Source: Nemertoderma westbladi (lineage: Eukaryota > Xenacoelomorpha > Nemertodermatida > Nemertodermatidae). Taken from it: 37,651 bases of DNA. A program made the position numbers and the translations under genes. The notes under the pieces were generated by a model. It saw nothing but the letters and a program-made list of their open reading frames with translations, ran no database searches and had not been told where the DNA came from. Shown here piece by piece: positions 23,708-33,773 of this stretch (positions are counted from its first letter, which is position 1; each line of letters begins with the position of its first letter). The stretch is taken from NCBI GenBank assembly GCA_032718475.1, contig JAUCBJ010002728.1, positions 1-37,651 of the forward strand, in the 5' to 3' direction.

Positions 23708-24843
23708 ATTTTTTTTTTTTTAACACTACACCCCTCTTCGGGGTAATAAAACTTTTATTTCTCAATAAAATTTAAATAAAACCGGTCCAAACTAGAAATG
23801 TACATATGAATGATAATAATATGCTAGAGAACAATGTGAGTTATGCTTTATGTATTTGTATTTATGGTACTTTTGTGGTTAGTGGCCCAATGAGGACAAC
23901 GATGGACATGATTTGCATTTGATTGCATGGTATCGATCTTGTGAGCTTTTGTGGCAGTATTTGCAGCAGCATTCAGGAGACAGTTCGTGGAATATAGTTT
24001 GGTTTGTACATATCTTGTGGTGGAATCCATGCACCGTCGTTCTTGCTATTATGTGTCGGTTCCGTTGGCCGGCAAGACGCCACGTATGGGAGGTGAAACC
24101 AGGACCGTCAGAGTAGCATTGTGCGGTGAAGTTTTCTTCTCTCTCCCTTCGGTGTTGGCAGTATAGCTCCCATGTTTCGGATGAGAACATATTTGCGTGT
24201 TCCTTATAAAGTTCTTGGGCGAATGTTTCGCATCCGACCATTTTGTGCACCATTGTTGCGGATGAGTTCTTGTGGAGTGATAATAGCCTCTTTAGAAATG
24301 CCGTTTTGATTTTGTCAAGTTCGATCAGGTTCCGTAGGGTGAAGAATACGCCTATCTCTAGAAATGCATAAGTAACTGCTGGTTTTATTTTCATGTTAAA
24401 TATTGCTATTCCAGTCTTTACAGATATCATGGGTAGATGTTGCAGGCATCCAATTACACCAAATGCTTTGCGTTTCTTGACATCTAGGTGCTTTGTGAAG
24501 CATAAAGTTGGTTGTAATATTACTCCAAGATACTTGTATTGGTTACATATCTCTACACTTTCGCCACCGTAAGTGAAACAATCTGTCTTTGCTAGTCTGC
24601 CCCCGCGACGAAATTTTATTATCTTGGTTTTAGTCATGTTAATAATCATTCCGTTTCTATTGCACCAACTGTATATAATATCAAGACCTGTTTGGATGTG
24701 TTCTCTATTTCTTGAGTAAATAACTAGGTCATCTGCGATTTTAGCAGGCTAATTATGTCGTACATGTTTTTCTATATCAATTAAATTGTACAATAATTGG
24801 AAAAATAGACGAGATAATATGGGTATTTAAAAACAACGCAGGT
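23708..24843 (-). mobile_element. 5'-truncated non-LTR retrotransposon (LINE) with poly(A) tail
   Basis: Read on the minus strand, reverse transcriptase coding sequence is followed by a short 3' untranslated region with AATAAA (near 23754-23759) and a run of 13 A (23709-23721 as T on the plus strand). Recognisable protein starts only at the central reverse transcriptase region, so the element is 5'-truncated near 24843, where the large repeat unit begins abruptly. Poly(A)-tailed, truncated copies are normal products of target-primed reverse transcription. Protein wording places it broadly near the CR1/Jockey group; I cannot assign a clade. Confidence 0.85.
23879..24826 (-). pseudogene. LINE reverse transcriptase C-terminal fragment
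   Basis: From ATG at 24647-24649 the frame runs 256 codons to its stop. The same frame continues upstream through ADDLVIYS (ADD at 24728-24736), the catalytic aspartate motif of reverse transcriptase, then meets an in-frame TAG at 24749-24751. Beyond the TAG is more reverse-transcriptase-like sequence (YNLIDIEKHV) and a TAA at 24827-24829. Downstream are MTKTKIIKFRRGGRLA and KYLGVIL, matching the conserved NxxKTK and YLGV segments after the active site. Near the C terminus CKYC...H...C resembles the CCHC knuckle common at LINE ORF2 ends. The start codon is internal to the domain, so this is a remnant and not a gene. No endonuclease domain is present. Confidence 0.85.
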
Positions 24844-25083
24844 ACGTCCTAAAGGAACTGTTAATATTTCCCGAAAGTGAATAATATTTGTCAGAGATTA
24901 TATATACTAAGATCAGTCGAATAATACAGTAGGCCTATCCCGCAATACGATTAGGCTTCCGAATCCAGTCTCCCGGGTATATCCAGCGGGTGAATGATCG
25001 CGCATAGACTGGTTTCGGCTAATGTAGTGTATCAAATATTTGTCGTAGGCTAAAGACTATCTATTATCTAGAAGACATCCTAA

Positions 25084-25105
25084 TTTGGCAGGTTAAACTG
25101 CTAAA
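25084..25105. other. Small hairpin conserved in all three A modules
   Basis: TTTGGCAG and CTGCTAAA form an 8-bp stem around GTTAAA. Copy 2 (32143-32164) is identical. The diverged copy 3 (37541-37562) reads TTTGGCGG/CTGCCAAA. One G-T pair has become G-C and one A-T pair has become G-T, so both changes keep pairing in RNA. The region after it (AAAGGTCTGAAAGCGCGAAC) is also unusually conserved. This could be a structured transcript segment. The evidence rests on two changes only. Confidence 0.4.
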
Positions 25106-25573
25106 GGTCTGAAAGCGCGAACATAACCAAATACCGTATTGAACTAAGTGAAATATAGAGCAAATCAATGCATCGAAGGGAAAAAGGGCAAATAAACAGA
25201 TACAGTGAGCGGCCCTTGTTGACAGGTACCCTAGCGCAATCCCGTTTATTGTATCAGACCGGACATTTTGCCTTCATTTTTGCATGGTTTATTAAGTAAC
25301 AAAAGGGAAAAATGAGCAAAGAAAATATGGCAACAGTGTTCAGTAAAACTGGACGGACAGGGACACAGACGGTGACTCGGTTTGCTTCAGTCGACGATGG
25401 ATTAAAAGATTTATCATATCCATGCAGGAGATAACAACAATAAACTTTAATTTGACATAAATGTATAATTAAACTGTGGAGGCCTACCTGTTAATAAATT
25501 TCACTTATATTTGTAATAGTACATGATTAAAATGTTCAAATGAGCATCCATAAAATCCTTTCTTGCATACCGA

Positions 25574-25673
25574 ACGCTGTTAATTTGACATAATATGTCA
25601 ACTTAACAGCGTGAACATGCGTTAAAAGTGACCTTTGCAAGCAATGATATATTTATCATTGCTTGCAAAGGTC
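25574..25673. repeat. Two adjacent cruciform-prone palindromes in module A
   Basis: The first has 19-bp arms (25574-25592 and 25594-25612) with one mismatch and a 1-nt centre, beginning ACGCTGTTAATTTGAC. The second has perfect 20-bp arms (25630-25649 and 25654-25673, GACCTTTGCAAGCAATGATA) with a 4-nt loop. Its outer flanks TTAAAAGTGACC and GGTCCCTTTTCAG extend the pairing imperfectly by about 12 bp. The same pair occurs at 32633-32732. Such paired dyads are seen at replication origins, in terminators and in foldback elements; nothing here decides which. Confidence 0.85.
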
Positions 25674-26522
25674 CCTTTTCAGCGTTAAAGACCCTTGTTT
25701 ATTCATGTAAACCTCCCTCGCTTCGCTCACTCAGTACATAAATAAACTCGGATCGTAAAGCTGCAAAGTGCTACTTTGCACACAATGATGTAAATAGTTA
25801 TATATTATTTAATTAACGACAGTTACTTAGACTTTATTTATTAACAATAATTAATTATTCAATTTATTTATATTATATTCTATCTATAATTCTGTAATTA
25901 ATCTTTTTTTTTTCGTTTTACATTTTACAGTACTTCAAACTCCTCCTTACGTACTGTACTGTACTGTACTCTTTGTATTTTCCGGTGACATATAACTATT
26001 TGGATGATTTATTTATTTTAATGATAGACACAGATTGAGTTTTTACTGAGATTTTAGTTTTATGATTTAATTAATGTGCCCCAAATTTTTATCATTGCCG
26101 GTCGCCTGGCCTGCGGTATATATTTTGTCTGTCTATCTTTAAGCCTAATGTGTTGATTGACATACATATTTCATCAATAAAATATCTATTCTAATCTTGA
26201 AGTGAGAGGGCTATTCGACACCTCCCGTTAAGGGTTAGAGTGGACTGTAGGAAGTTGAGTGAAAACCATTGAGAACCCGATGTGAACTGCCGGAACTAGT
26301 ATATTATATCATAATTATGAATACATCAATAGGAAGTAGATTATTAAGTGCACAGCTCACAAGGTTCAGAAATTCCAGTAATTACTAATTACAAATAAAA
26401 ATGCTGCTAAAAATATAAAAAATTTTACTGCTGTAAAAGTCAGGGGCATCGCACGCAGTGGGTGAAGATGCAAGAAGGTGAGGAAAGTGACGAATCAGTC
26501 CCATTTATTATAGCCAGACATT

Positions 26523-26580
26523 ATGCAAATCGGGATCGGAACGTCTGAATGCTGATTGGCCATAGCTCGTCGCTGATTGG
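26523..26580. promoter_or_regulatory. Octamer plus two inverted CCAAT boxes
   Basis: ATGCAAAT, the POU-factor octamer, lies at 26523-26530. Two GATTGG motifs follow at 26554-26559 and 26575-26580; read on the minus strand these are CCAATC, the NF-Y site, exactly 21 bp (two helical turns) apart. The identical arrangement is at 33582-33639 in the second copy. It sits about 135 bp before the 71-bp array. The combination resembles Pol II promoters or enhancers, but no TATA box or transcript start can be fixed from sequence. Confidence 0.4.
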
Positions 26581-26714
26581 TCCAAGCTACTGGTTGGCAG
26601 CTACTACTTACTACGCTTCGATCCTATTGCAATTATGGGCTGGTGGGGGCTGAGGTCAATGAATAGAACGTATCGGCGTATCGGCGTTTGGCAAACCAAT
26701 TTGTTTGAAAAAGT

Positions 26715-28687
26715 TTCGATCCTATTACACGCGAATGTCTGCGTGTGGAGACGCAAACGTGACCCTACCGGACAAACCTACATGGTTCGATCCTATTACA
26801 CGTGAAAGTCTGCGTGTGGAGACGCAAACGTGACCCTACCGGACAAACCTACATGGTTCGATCCTATTACACGTGAATGTCTGCGTTTCGAGACGCAAAC
26901 GTGACCCTACCGGACAAACCTACATGGTTCGATCCTATTACACGTGAATGTCTGCGTGTTGAGACGCAAACGTGACCCTACCGGACAAACCTACATGGTT
27001 CGATCCTATTACACGTGAATGTCTGCGTGTGGAAACGAAAACGTGACCTTACCGGACAAACCTATAAACTGTTCGATCATATTACACGTGAATGTCTGCG
27101 TGTGGAGACGCAAACGTGACCTTACCGGACAAACCTATAAACTGTTCGATCATATTACACGTGAATGTCTGCGTGTGGAGACGCAAACGTGACCCTACCG
27201 GACAAACCTACATGGTTCGATCCTATTACACGTGAATGTCTGCGTGTGGAGACGCAAACGTGACCCTACCGGACAAACCTACATGGTTCGATCCTATTAC
27301 ACGTGAATGTCTGCGTGTGGAAACGCAAACGTGACCTTACCGGACAAACCTATAAACTGTTCGATCCTATTACACGTGAATGTCTGCGTGTGGAAACGCA
27401 AACGTGACCTTACCGGACAAACCTATAAACTGTTCGACCATATTACACGTGAATGTCTGCGTGTGGAGACGCAAACGTGACCCTACCGGACAAACCTACA
27501 TGGTTCGATCCTATTACACGTGAATGTCTGCGTGTGGAAACGCAAACGTGACCTTACCGGACAAACCTATAAACTGTTCGATCCTATTACACGTGAATGT
27601 CTGCGTGTGTAAACGCAAACGTGACCTTACCGGACAAACCTATAAACTGTTCGATCATATTACACGTGAATGTCTGCGTGTGGAGACGCAAACGTGACCC
27701 TACCGGACAAACCTACACGGTTCGATCCTATTACACGTGAATGTCTGCGTGTGCAGACGCAAACGTGACCCTACCGGACAAACCTACATGGTTCGATCCT
27801 ATTACACGTGAATGTCTGCGTTTCGAGACGCAAACGTGACCCTACCGGACAAACCTACATGGTTCGATCCTATTACACGTGAATGTCTGCGTGTGGAAAG
27901 GCAAACGTGACCCTACCGGACAAACCTACACGGTTCGATCCTATTACACGTGAATGTCTGCGTGTGGAGACGCAAACGTGACCCTACCGGACAAACCTAC
28001 ACGGTTCGATCCTATTACACGTGAATGTCTGCGTGTGGAGACGCAAACGTGACCCTACCGGACAAACCTACACGGTTCGATTCTATTACACGTGAATGTC
28101 TGCGTGTGGAGACGCAAACGTGACCCTACCGGACAAACCTACATGGTTCGATCCTATTCCACGTGAATGTCTGCGTGTGGAAACGAAAACGTGACCTTAC
28201 CGGACAAACCTATAAACTGTTCGATCATATTACACGTGAATGTCTGCGTGTGGAGACGCAAACGTGACCTTACCGGACAAACCTATAAACTGTTCGATCA
28301 TATTACACGTGAATGTCTGCGTGTGGAGACGCAAACGTGACCCTACCGGACAAACCTACATGGTTCGATCCTATTACACGTGAATGTCTGCGTGTGGAGA
28401 CGCAAACGTGACCCTACCGGACAAACCTACATGGTTCGATCCTATTACACGTGAATGTCTGCGTGTGAAAACGCAAACGTGACCTTACCGGACAAACCTA
28501 CACGGTTCGATTCTATTACACGTGAATGTCTGCGTGTGGAGACGCAAACGTGACCCTACCGGACAAACCTACATGGTTCGATCCTATTCCACGTGAATGT
28601 CTGCGTGTGGAAACGAAAACGTGACCTTACCGGACAAACCTATAAACTGTTCGATCATATTACACGTGAATGTCTGCGTGTGGAGAC
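26715..28687. repeat. Module B, 71/73-bp tandem array, about 27.5 units
   Basis: A 71-bp unit starting TTCGATCCTATTACACGTG repeats from 26715 until it breaks off after GTGTGGAGAC at 28687. A 73-bp subtype ends in CCTATAAACTG instead of CCTACATGG. Each unit contains CACGTG, a TGCGT...ACGCA dyad and, in the ACATGG subtype, GGTTCGATCC, which fits the loose Pol III B-box consensus GWTCRANNC. Variant units carry TGCGTTTCGAG, GTTGAG or GGAAACGAAAACG. The last part contains a 430-bp six-unit duplication (28071 and 28501 onward). A run-through frame at 28593-28802 is incidental. An isolated unit start TTCGATCCTATT near 26618 suggests older decayed units on the left. Confidence 0.95.
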
Positions 28688-29429
28688 ATTCACGGAGATT
28701 TTTCCCAAAATTCCATTAATTAATAGATCATGGGAGCGGAGATTCACTCTATTAAGTGTATTTGTGTGCGAGAATCTCCAATATATAGTCAATAGCCGAT
28801 AAAATTCATAAACTCATATATAAGGAGGATATTGACAATTAAAGAATTACTATTAAATAGCATCCCAGATCTGTATGCATGGGAATTACCCTAACTCTAC
28901 CGCTAGCTTTCCATAATGTCACCATGGCAACAACCACGCTAGAATTAGAAGTGAGTTAAAAGAACAATAAAAAGCTTGCCCATTGAATAGCATACGGAAT
29001 AAATAGCACACCGCTAGTATCCAAGGATACATAATAACAACGTGACATTCTGGAAGGCACTGACTAACGGACAAATGACCCGAATGTGTGATAAATTGTG
29101 TACCATTTGTGACAGTTACGTGGAATTTGTGCGTTTGTAAGTGAATGTTACTACTAAGGTGTGTTTACAGTAGCGAGTCGCAATTGTGAAAGTAACCCTA
29201 ACTCTCCAGTAAGAACCTGAAGTACATCTAAGCCTTTGGGACGGACAGTGGAGTGACTTGTGCCAGTTATCGTTGTCGTTGTGTAGCTACATCGTTGGCG
29301 AAAGCACAGCGACGACGGTACATCGGCGCTGAGGATCTCGCACTGTCCGGGGGCAGAGAGGGGTAGGCAGCGACGCCCGCTCGCCTAAATATAAACTCAT
29401 TATAATATGGATAAACTTATATAGCAGAT
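28688..29429. other. Module C leader, no gene recognised
   Basis: This 740-bp stretch lies between the 71-bp array and the broken gene. Arms GGAGATTC and GAATCTCC near 28738-28780 form a modest inverted repeat. CACCATGGC at 28921-28929 is a good translation-start context, but its frame stops after nine codons. GC content rises around 29270-29380, just before CTAAATATAAAC and TATAATATGG near 29384-29410, which are TATA-like and about 20-40 bp ahead of the ATG at 29430. A promoter for the downstream gene is plausible but unproven. Confidence 0.35.
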
Positions 29430-30950
29430 ATGATTGAGTTGATAGAAGATGATCTTGGTATCAGAGAGCGATATACTCTACCTTTACAAGCGTTTGTTGA
29501 TAGCTTGATACGTGGCGACGCTGGTCCAACTGCTGCGGAGGACGATGGTCGTTATATCGAACCGCCAATGTCCCAAGAGTAGCTCACGCGTGAGTTGGGC
29601 TATAGGAAATTCACCGCTCGCTATACGCATCGTAATGGTACGTATATGGACTTCTTAACTACTGGTCATCCTATCGACCTACACGATACGAACGATATAG
29701 ACACCAAAGGGAAATGGTTTATTTAAATATCATACCCAGCGGAAGCGGAACGATAAACTGAGACTCGAACACGAAAATTCTATTCGAAACCGACTCGAAA
29801 GTGCAGATGTCGAAGAGCCGGATAAACGCAGCGACTCCACCAAATACCTGGAATTCTTGAGAGAAACCTATCTCGATATTACCAGTCAACAGAATCTAGA
29901 AACTCGATATCCTCAAGGTATACATCATGACCGCATGGTAGAACTCAAACGGCTCTATTCCACTATGATGTATCTTACCGCCGATCGACCGCTACCTGTT
30001 GTACCGGATAGCTTCGAACGAATGGAGGAATATTGTAAGCTGGAGAAAGATCACTCGCGTTTCCCCTACAAGACGTGCGTTTTTGGTATTATTGCGATGA
30101 ATGTCCAAGACCCAACCAACAAACGGAAAGACATAAACATCCGCGGAGACGTTGCTTTAAACACGGTTTTACTCGCTATATTTACGGGAGTTTCGAGCGA
30201 AACTTGTTCGATGTATCACCTACGCTCGTTCGACTCAGACGATCCTTAAATAAACCAATGATCAGAGTTTCGGAATACTCGATCAGATCTCCTCATTCCC
30301 TAGTGAGACCTCAGACTCTTGATCCTATTGGTATGACGGATCCTCCCGAGCTGTACTCACTACTCAAAGATCTAGTGTTACCTGAACAATTAGTCGGTGG
30401 CACCCCGGTTGTGGGCTTCCTAGATATTAGCCCATCCTACCTAGCCGGATTGGGACGCGGACATTTAATATCGCCGTTTAACCCTTACCATCGTCCCGGC
30501 TTAACACGATATAACCTGTCACCAAAGTGGCGGAGAGCGTTGTACCAAATGAGTTAGACGCTATTCTACAAAGATCAGAAAAGGAACTTACGCTTGTTCA
30601 GATAAACGTAAATTGCACTAGCAAGTCCAAGCGGTAAACAAAGTAACTATATCTCAGTTCGATCGGGAAATCCAGAATCTCTAAGAAGTTATCGAACTTG
30701 GACGATCCTATTCTCTGCGAGAGTTTTTGGATGAACGTATCCAGCTACGAGCGGAGGAAAATCAGCTCGAGGAGAAGCATATCGAAACGGCGGATACCTC
30801 TACCATAATCCTACACCTTCTGATGCAATCATATTGCACCCTTCACCCAGGAGTTATGGCCCTCCTAGTAAAGTGGCTCCCCCCAAAGAGAAAAGGACTC
30901 TTGCTAGCCTCAAAAAACTGCGTAAACGCCGTCTGCGTAAGAAAGGCTAA
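29430..30950 (+). pseudogene. Broken gene of about 500 codons, family not recognised
   Basis: Protein-like sequence continues across changes of frame. Frame 1 starts with ATG at 29430 (MIELIEDDLG), has an in-frame TAG at 29580 and ends at TAA 29724. A second frame, offset by one, is open from about 29722 to 30249 (with KYLEFLRETYLDIT). A third takes over near 30075-30090 and runs to TAG 30555, beginning with aromatic and cysteine-rich WYYCDEC and later LVGGTPVVGFLDISP. A fourth, with TAG 30619 and TAA 30682, contains a Glu/Leu/Arg-rich segment (REFLDERIQLRAEENQLEEK) of coiled-coil character. A last shift near 30805 leads to a proline-rich tail that ends in a very basic cluster (KKLRKRRLRKKG) at 30948. 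The order of C-x2-C segment, coiled coil and basic tail would suit a nucleic-acid-binding or structural protein of a mobile element or virus, but I recognise no family. Present once in the window, in module C. Confidence 0.55.
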
Positions 30951-31024
30951 CTGTTTAGAGTATTTTTATATTTTAGAAACTGTGATTTGTTATATTTTAT
31001 AGACTTAAATCCCATTTTCTGGGA

Positions 31025-31902
31025 GCGGTGTAAAGGCTTTTGCGGAATTGGCCGGTTATTTTCCCCGTAAAGTACTCTGTAGTTGGTTTAACAGGCATAA
31101 AAGGCCGTGTCCTTACTGTACTGGTGTTTTAGAGGACATAAAAGCCATTTCTTCTGTATGTGTACTTTAGCGGACATAATTAGCAATTCTATGACGCAAT
31201 ACGCCGGATCCTCTTGAAACAGTGTAGCTAACATGACGACGGCTAACAGCTGATATTGCCACGTATAACATCTCTTTGTTCTTTGTTCTCTCTTTGTTCG
31301 GTCGACCAATCAGAGCGTTTTTTGCCTCTGTGTTAGATTGTAGATAGAAACTCTTGGAGTTGAGTCAGTATGTGATTTTTCCACAGCCTACAACACCGGC
31401 GTGGAACCTCCGTGTTTCAGTCTTTAGTTCAACATTAGTAGGCTTAATTATAGAACGTATATCCGTTATCTCACTGATCATATCTCACTCAGTCACTCAT
31501 AATCATTCATAACTCAACATTACTGCTTTGCTGTCGGTTATTCATTATATTTGTTGATGTAATATTATATTTGGAATACTGATAAACAATCAGACACCCC
31601 AATCTTCTTGATATACTAAAGGTTAGAGAGACCGGATACATATAACGATTGCGACTTTCATTAAGTGGTTTGAAGTGAATCTAATGCTATTTTATAGGCC
31701 CTACACGTATTGTCTGTTGTTCTCCTTATATGTGACTAAAATTAGTGAAGGTCGGCAGATTAGTGTGCAGCATTGTGCAGTATTGTGTATGACTGTGATT
31801 GATAACGAAGCATCTCCTAAAGAATGCGCCATATACGTGAATCTATAGCCATCCCGTTGTGTCTAGTTTAAGTCATAACTCTGTTTATATATTTAAAGCG
31901 CC
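31025..31902. repeat. Module D, upstream copy
   Basis: From GCGGTGTAAAGGC onward this segment is homologous to 36341-37302, at perhaps 75-80 percent by eye, with small indels. Shared blocks include ACTCTGTAGTTG, TATATCCGTTATCT, ATTATATTTGGAATA, TTCTTGATATACT and AAGTGGTTTGAAGTGAATCT. It leads without a break into module A at 31903. It has no convincing coding function: a short minus-strand frame at 31088-31309 is not supported by the other copy. CCAATCAGAGCGTTTTT at 31306-31322 is a conserved CCAAT box. Confidence 0.8.
31303..31322 (+). promoter_or_regulatory. Conserved CCAAT box in module D
   Basis: GACCAATCAGAGCGTTTTT contains a full NF-Y-type CCAATCAG. The diverged copy keeps CCAATTAGAGCGTTTTT at 36643-36659, while surrounding positions differ more. 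Conservation between old copies supports a function in transcription. No TATA box follows. Confidence 0.35.
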
Positions 31903-33773
31903 ACGTCCTAAAGGAACTGTTAATATTTCCCGAAAGTGAATAATATTTGTCAGAGATTATATATACTAAGATCAGTCGAATAATACAGTAGGCCTATCCC
32001 GCAATACGATTAGGCTTCCGAATCCAGTCTCCCGGGTATATCCAGCGGGTGAATGATCGCGCATAGACTGGTTTCGGCTAATGTAGTGTATCAAATATTT
32101 GTCGTAGGCTAAAGACTATCTATTATCTAGAAGACATCCTAATTTGGCAGGTTAAACTGCTAAAGGTCTGAAAGCGCGAACATAACCAAATACCGTATTG
32201 AACTAAGTGAAATATAGAGCAAATCAATGCATCGAAGGGAAAAAGGGCAAATAAACAGATACAGTGAGCGGCCCTTGTTGACAGGTACCCTAGCGCAATC
32301 CCGTTTATTGTATCAGACCGGACATTTTGCCTTCATTTTTGCATGGTTTATTAAGTAACAAAAGGGAAAAATGAGCAAAGAAAATATGGCAACAGTGTTC
32401 AGTAAAACTGGACGGACAGGGACACAGACGGTGACTCGGTTTGCTTCAGTCGACGATGGATTAAAAGATTTATCATATCCATGCAGGAGATAACAACAAT
32501 AAACTTTAATTTGACATAAATGTATAATTAAACTGTGGAGGCCTACCTGTTAATAAATTTCACTTATATTTGTAATAGTACATGATTAAAATGTTCAAAT
32601 GAGCATCCATAAAATCCTTTCTTGCATACCGAACGCTGTTAATTTGACATAATATGTCAACTTAACAGCGTGAACATGCGTTAAAAGTGACCTTTGCAAG
32701 CAATGATATATTTATCATTGCTTGCAAAGGTCCCTTTTCAGCGTTAAAGACCCTTGTTTATTCATGTAAACCTCCCTCGCTTCGCTCACTCAGTACATAA
32801 ATAAACTCGGATCGTAAAGCTGCAAAGTGCTACTTTGCACACAATATTGTAAATAGTTATATATTATTTAATTAACGACAGTTACTTAGACTTTATTTAT
32901 TAACAATAATTAATTATTCAATTTATTTATATTATATTCTATCTATAATTCTGTAATTAATCTTTTTTTTTTCGTTTTACATTTTACAGTACTTCAAACT
33001 CCTCCTTACGTACTGTACTGTACTGTACTCTTTGTATTTTCCGGTGACATATAACTATTTGGATGATTTATTTATTTTAATGATAGACACAGATTGAGTT
33101 TTTACTGAGATTTTAGTTTTATGATTTAATTAATGTGCCCCAAATTTTTATCATTGCCGGTCGCCTGGCCTGCGGTATATATTTTGTCTGTCTATCTTTA
33201 AGCCTAATGTGTTGATTGACATACATATTTCATCAATAAAATATATATTCTAATCTTGAAGTGAGAGGGCTATTCGACACCTCCCGTTAAGGGTTAGAGT
33301 GGACTGTAGGAAGTTGAGTGAAAACCATTGAGAACCCGATGTGAACTGCCGGAACTAGTATATTATATCATAATTATGAATACATCAATAGGAAGTAGAT
33401 TATTAAGTGCACAGCTCACAAGGTTCAGAAATTACAGTAATTACTAATTACAAATAAAAATGCTGCTAAAAATATAAAAAATTTTACTGCTGTAAAAGTC
33501 AGGGGCATCGCACGCAGTGGGTGAAGATGCAAGAAGGTGAGGAAAGTGACGAATCAGTCCCATTTATTATAGCCAGACATTATGCAAATCGGGATCGGAA
33601 CGTCTGAATGCTGATTGGCCATAGCTCGTCGCTGATTGGTCCAAGCTACTGGTTGGCAGCTACTACTTACTACGCTTCGATCCTATTGCAATTATGGGCT
33701 GGTGGGGGCTGAGGTCAATGAATAGAACGTATCGGCGTATCGGCGTTTGGCAAACCAATTTGTTTGAAAAAGT
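31903..33773. repeat. Module A, second copy
   Basis: Near-identical to 24844-26714 at a constant offset of 7059 bp. Differences seen are ACAATATTG for ACAATGATG near 32845, AAAATATATATT for AAAATATCTATT near 33240, and ATTACAG for ATTCCAG near 33433. Palindromes (32633-32732), the hairpin at 32143-32164, and the octamer with two GATTGG boxes (33582-33639) are all kept. Unlike copy 1 it is preceded by module D. Confidence 0.95.

Larger units (their letters stand above)
24844..26714. repeat. Module A, first copy of the large repeat unit
   Basis: This 1.87-kb non-coding module begins with ACGTCCTAAAGGAACTG and recurs almost base for base 7059 bp downstream at 31903-33773. I noticed only about four small differences before the 71-bp array. 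A diverged third copy starts at 37303. It contains two adjacent palindromes (25574-25612 and 25630-25673), a GTACT microsatellite near 25948-25969, a 7-bp-stem hairpin at 25762-25780, and an octamer plus paired inverted CCAAT boxes close to the B array. No reading frame is conserved. It is joined at its left directly to the truncated LINE. An LTR interpretation was considered, but the module lacks TG...CA ends and a fixed length. Confidence 0.9.

Noticed and set aside
23913-24166. Plus-strand ORFs opposite the first LINE
   Set aside because: They are antisense shadows of the LINE coding strand; only the minus frame carries ADD and YLGV motifs.
26633-26805. Frame starting ATGGGCTGGTGGGGG ahead of the first 71-bp units
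   Set aside because: It stops after about 56 codons inside the second repeat unit and has no recognisable protein character.
26715-28687. tRNA genes, from repeated GGTTCGATCC
   Set aside because: No A-box, acceptor stem or cloverleaf surrounds the B-box-like motif, so it is at most an isolated promoter-like element.
28593-28802. 69-codon forward ORF at the end of the 71-bp array
   Set aside because: It reads through two tandem units whose length is not a multiple of three and then into unique DNA; the other array shows no equivalent frame.
28921-28956. First coding exon with a strong start context (CACCATGGC) and a GTGAGT donor at 28951
   Set aside because: Splicing to the CAG near 29425-29427 would put a stop codon immediately in frame, and there is no other support.
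31088-31309. 73-codon minus-strand ORF in module D
   Set aside because: The frame is not kept in the diverged module D copy and no motif is recognisable.
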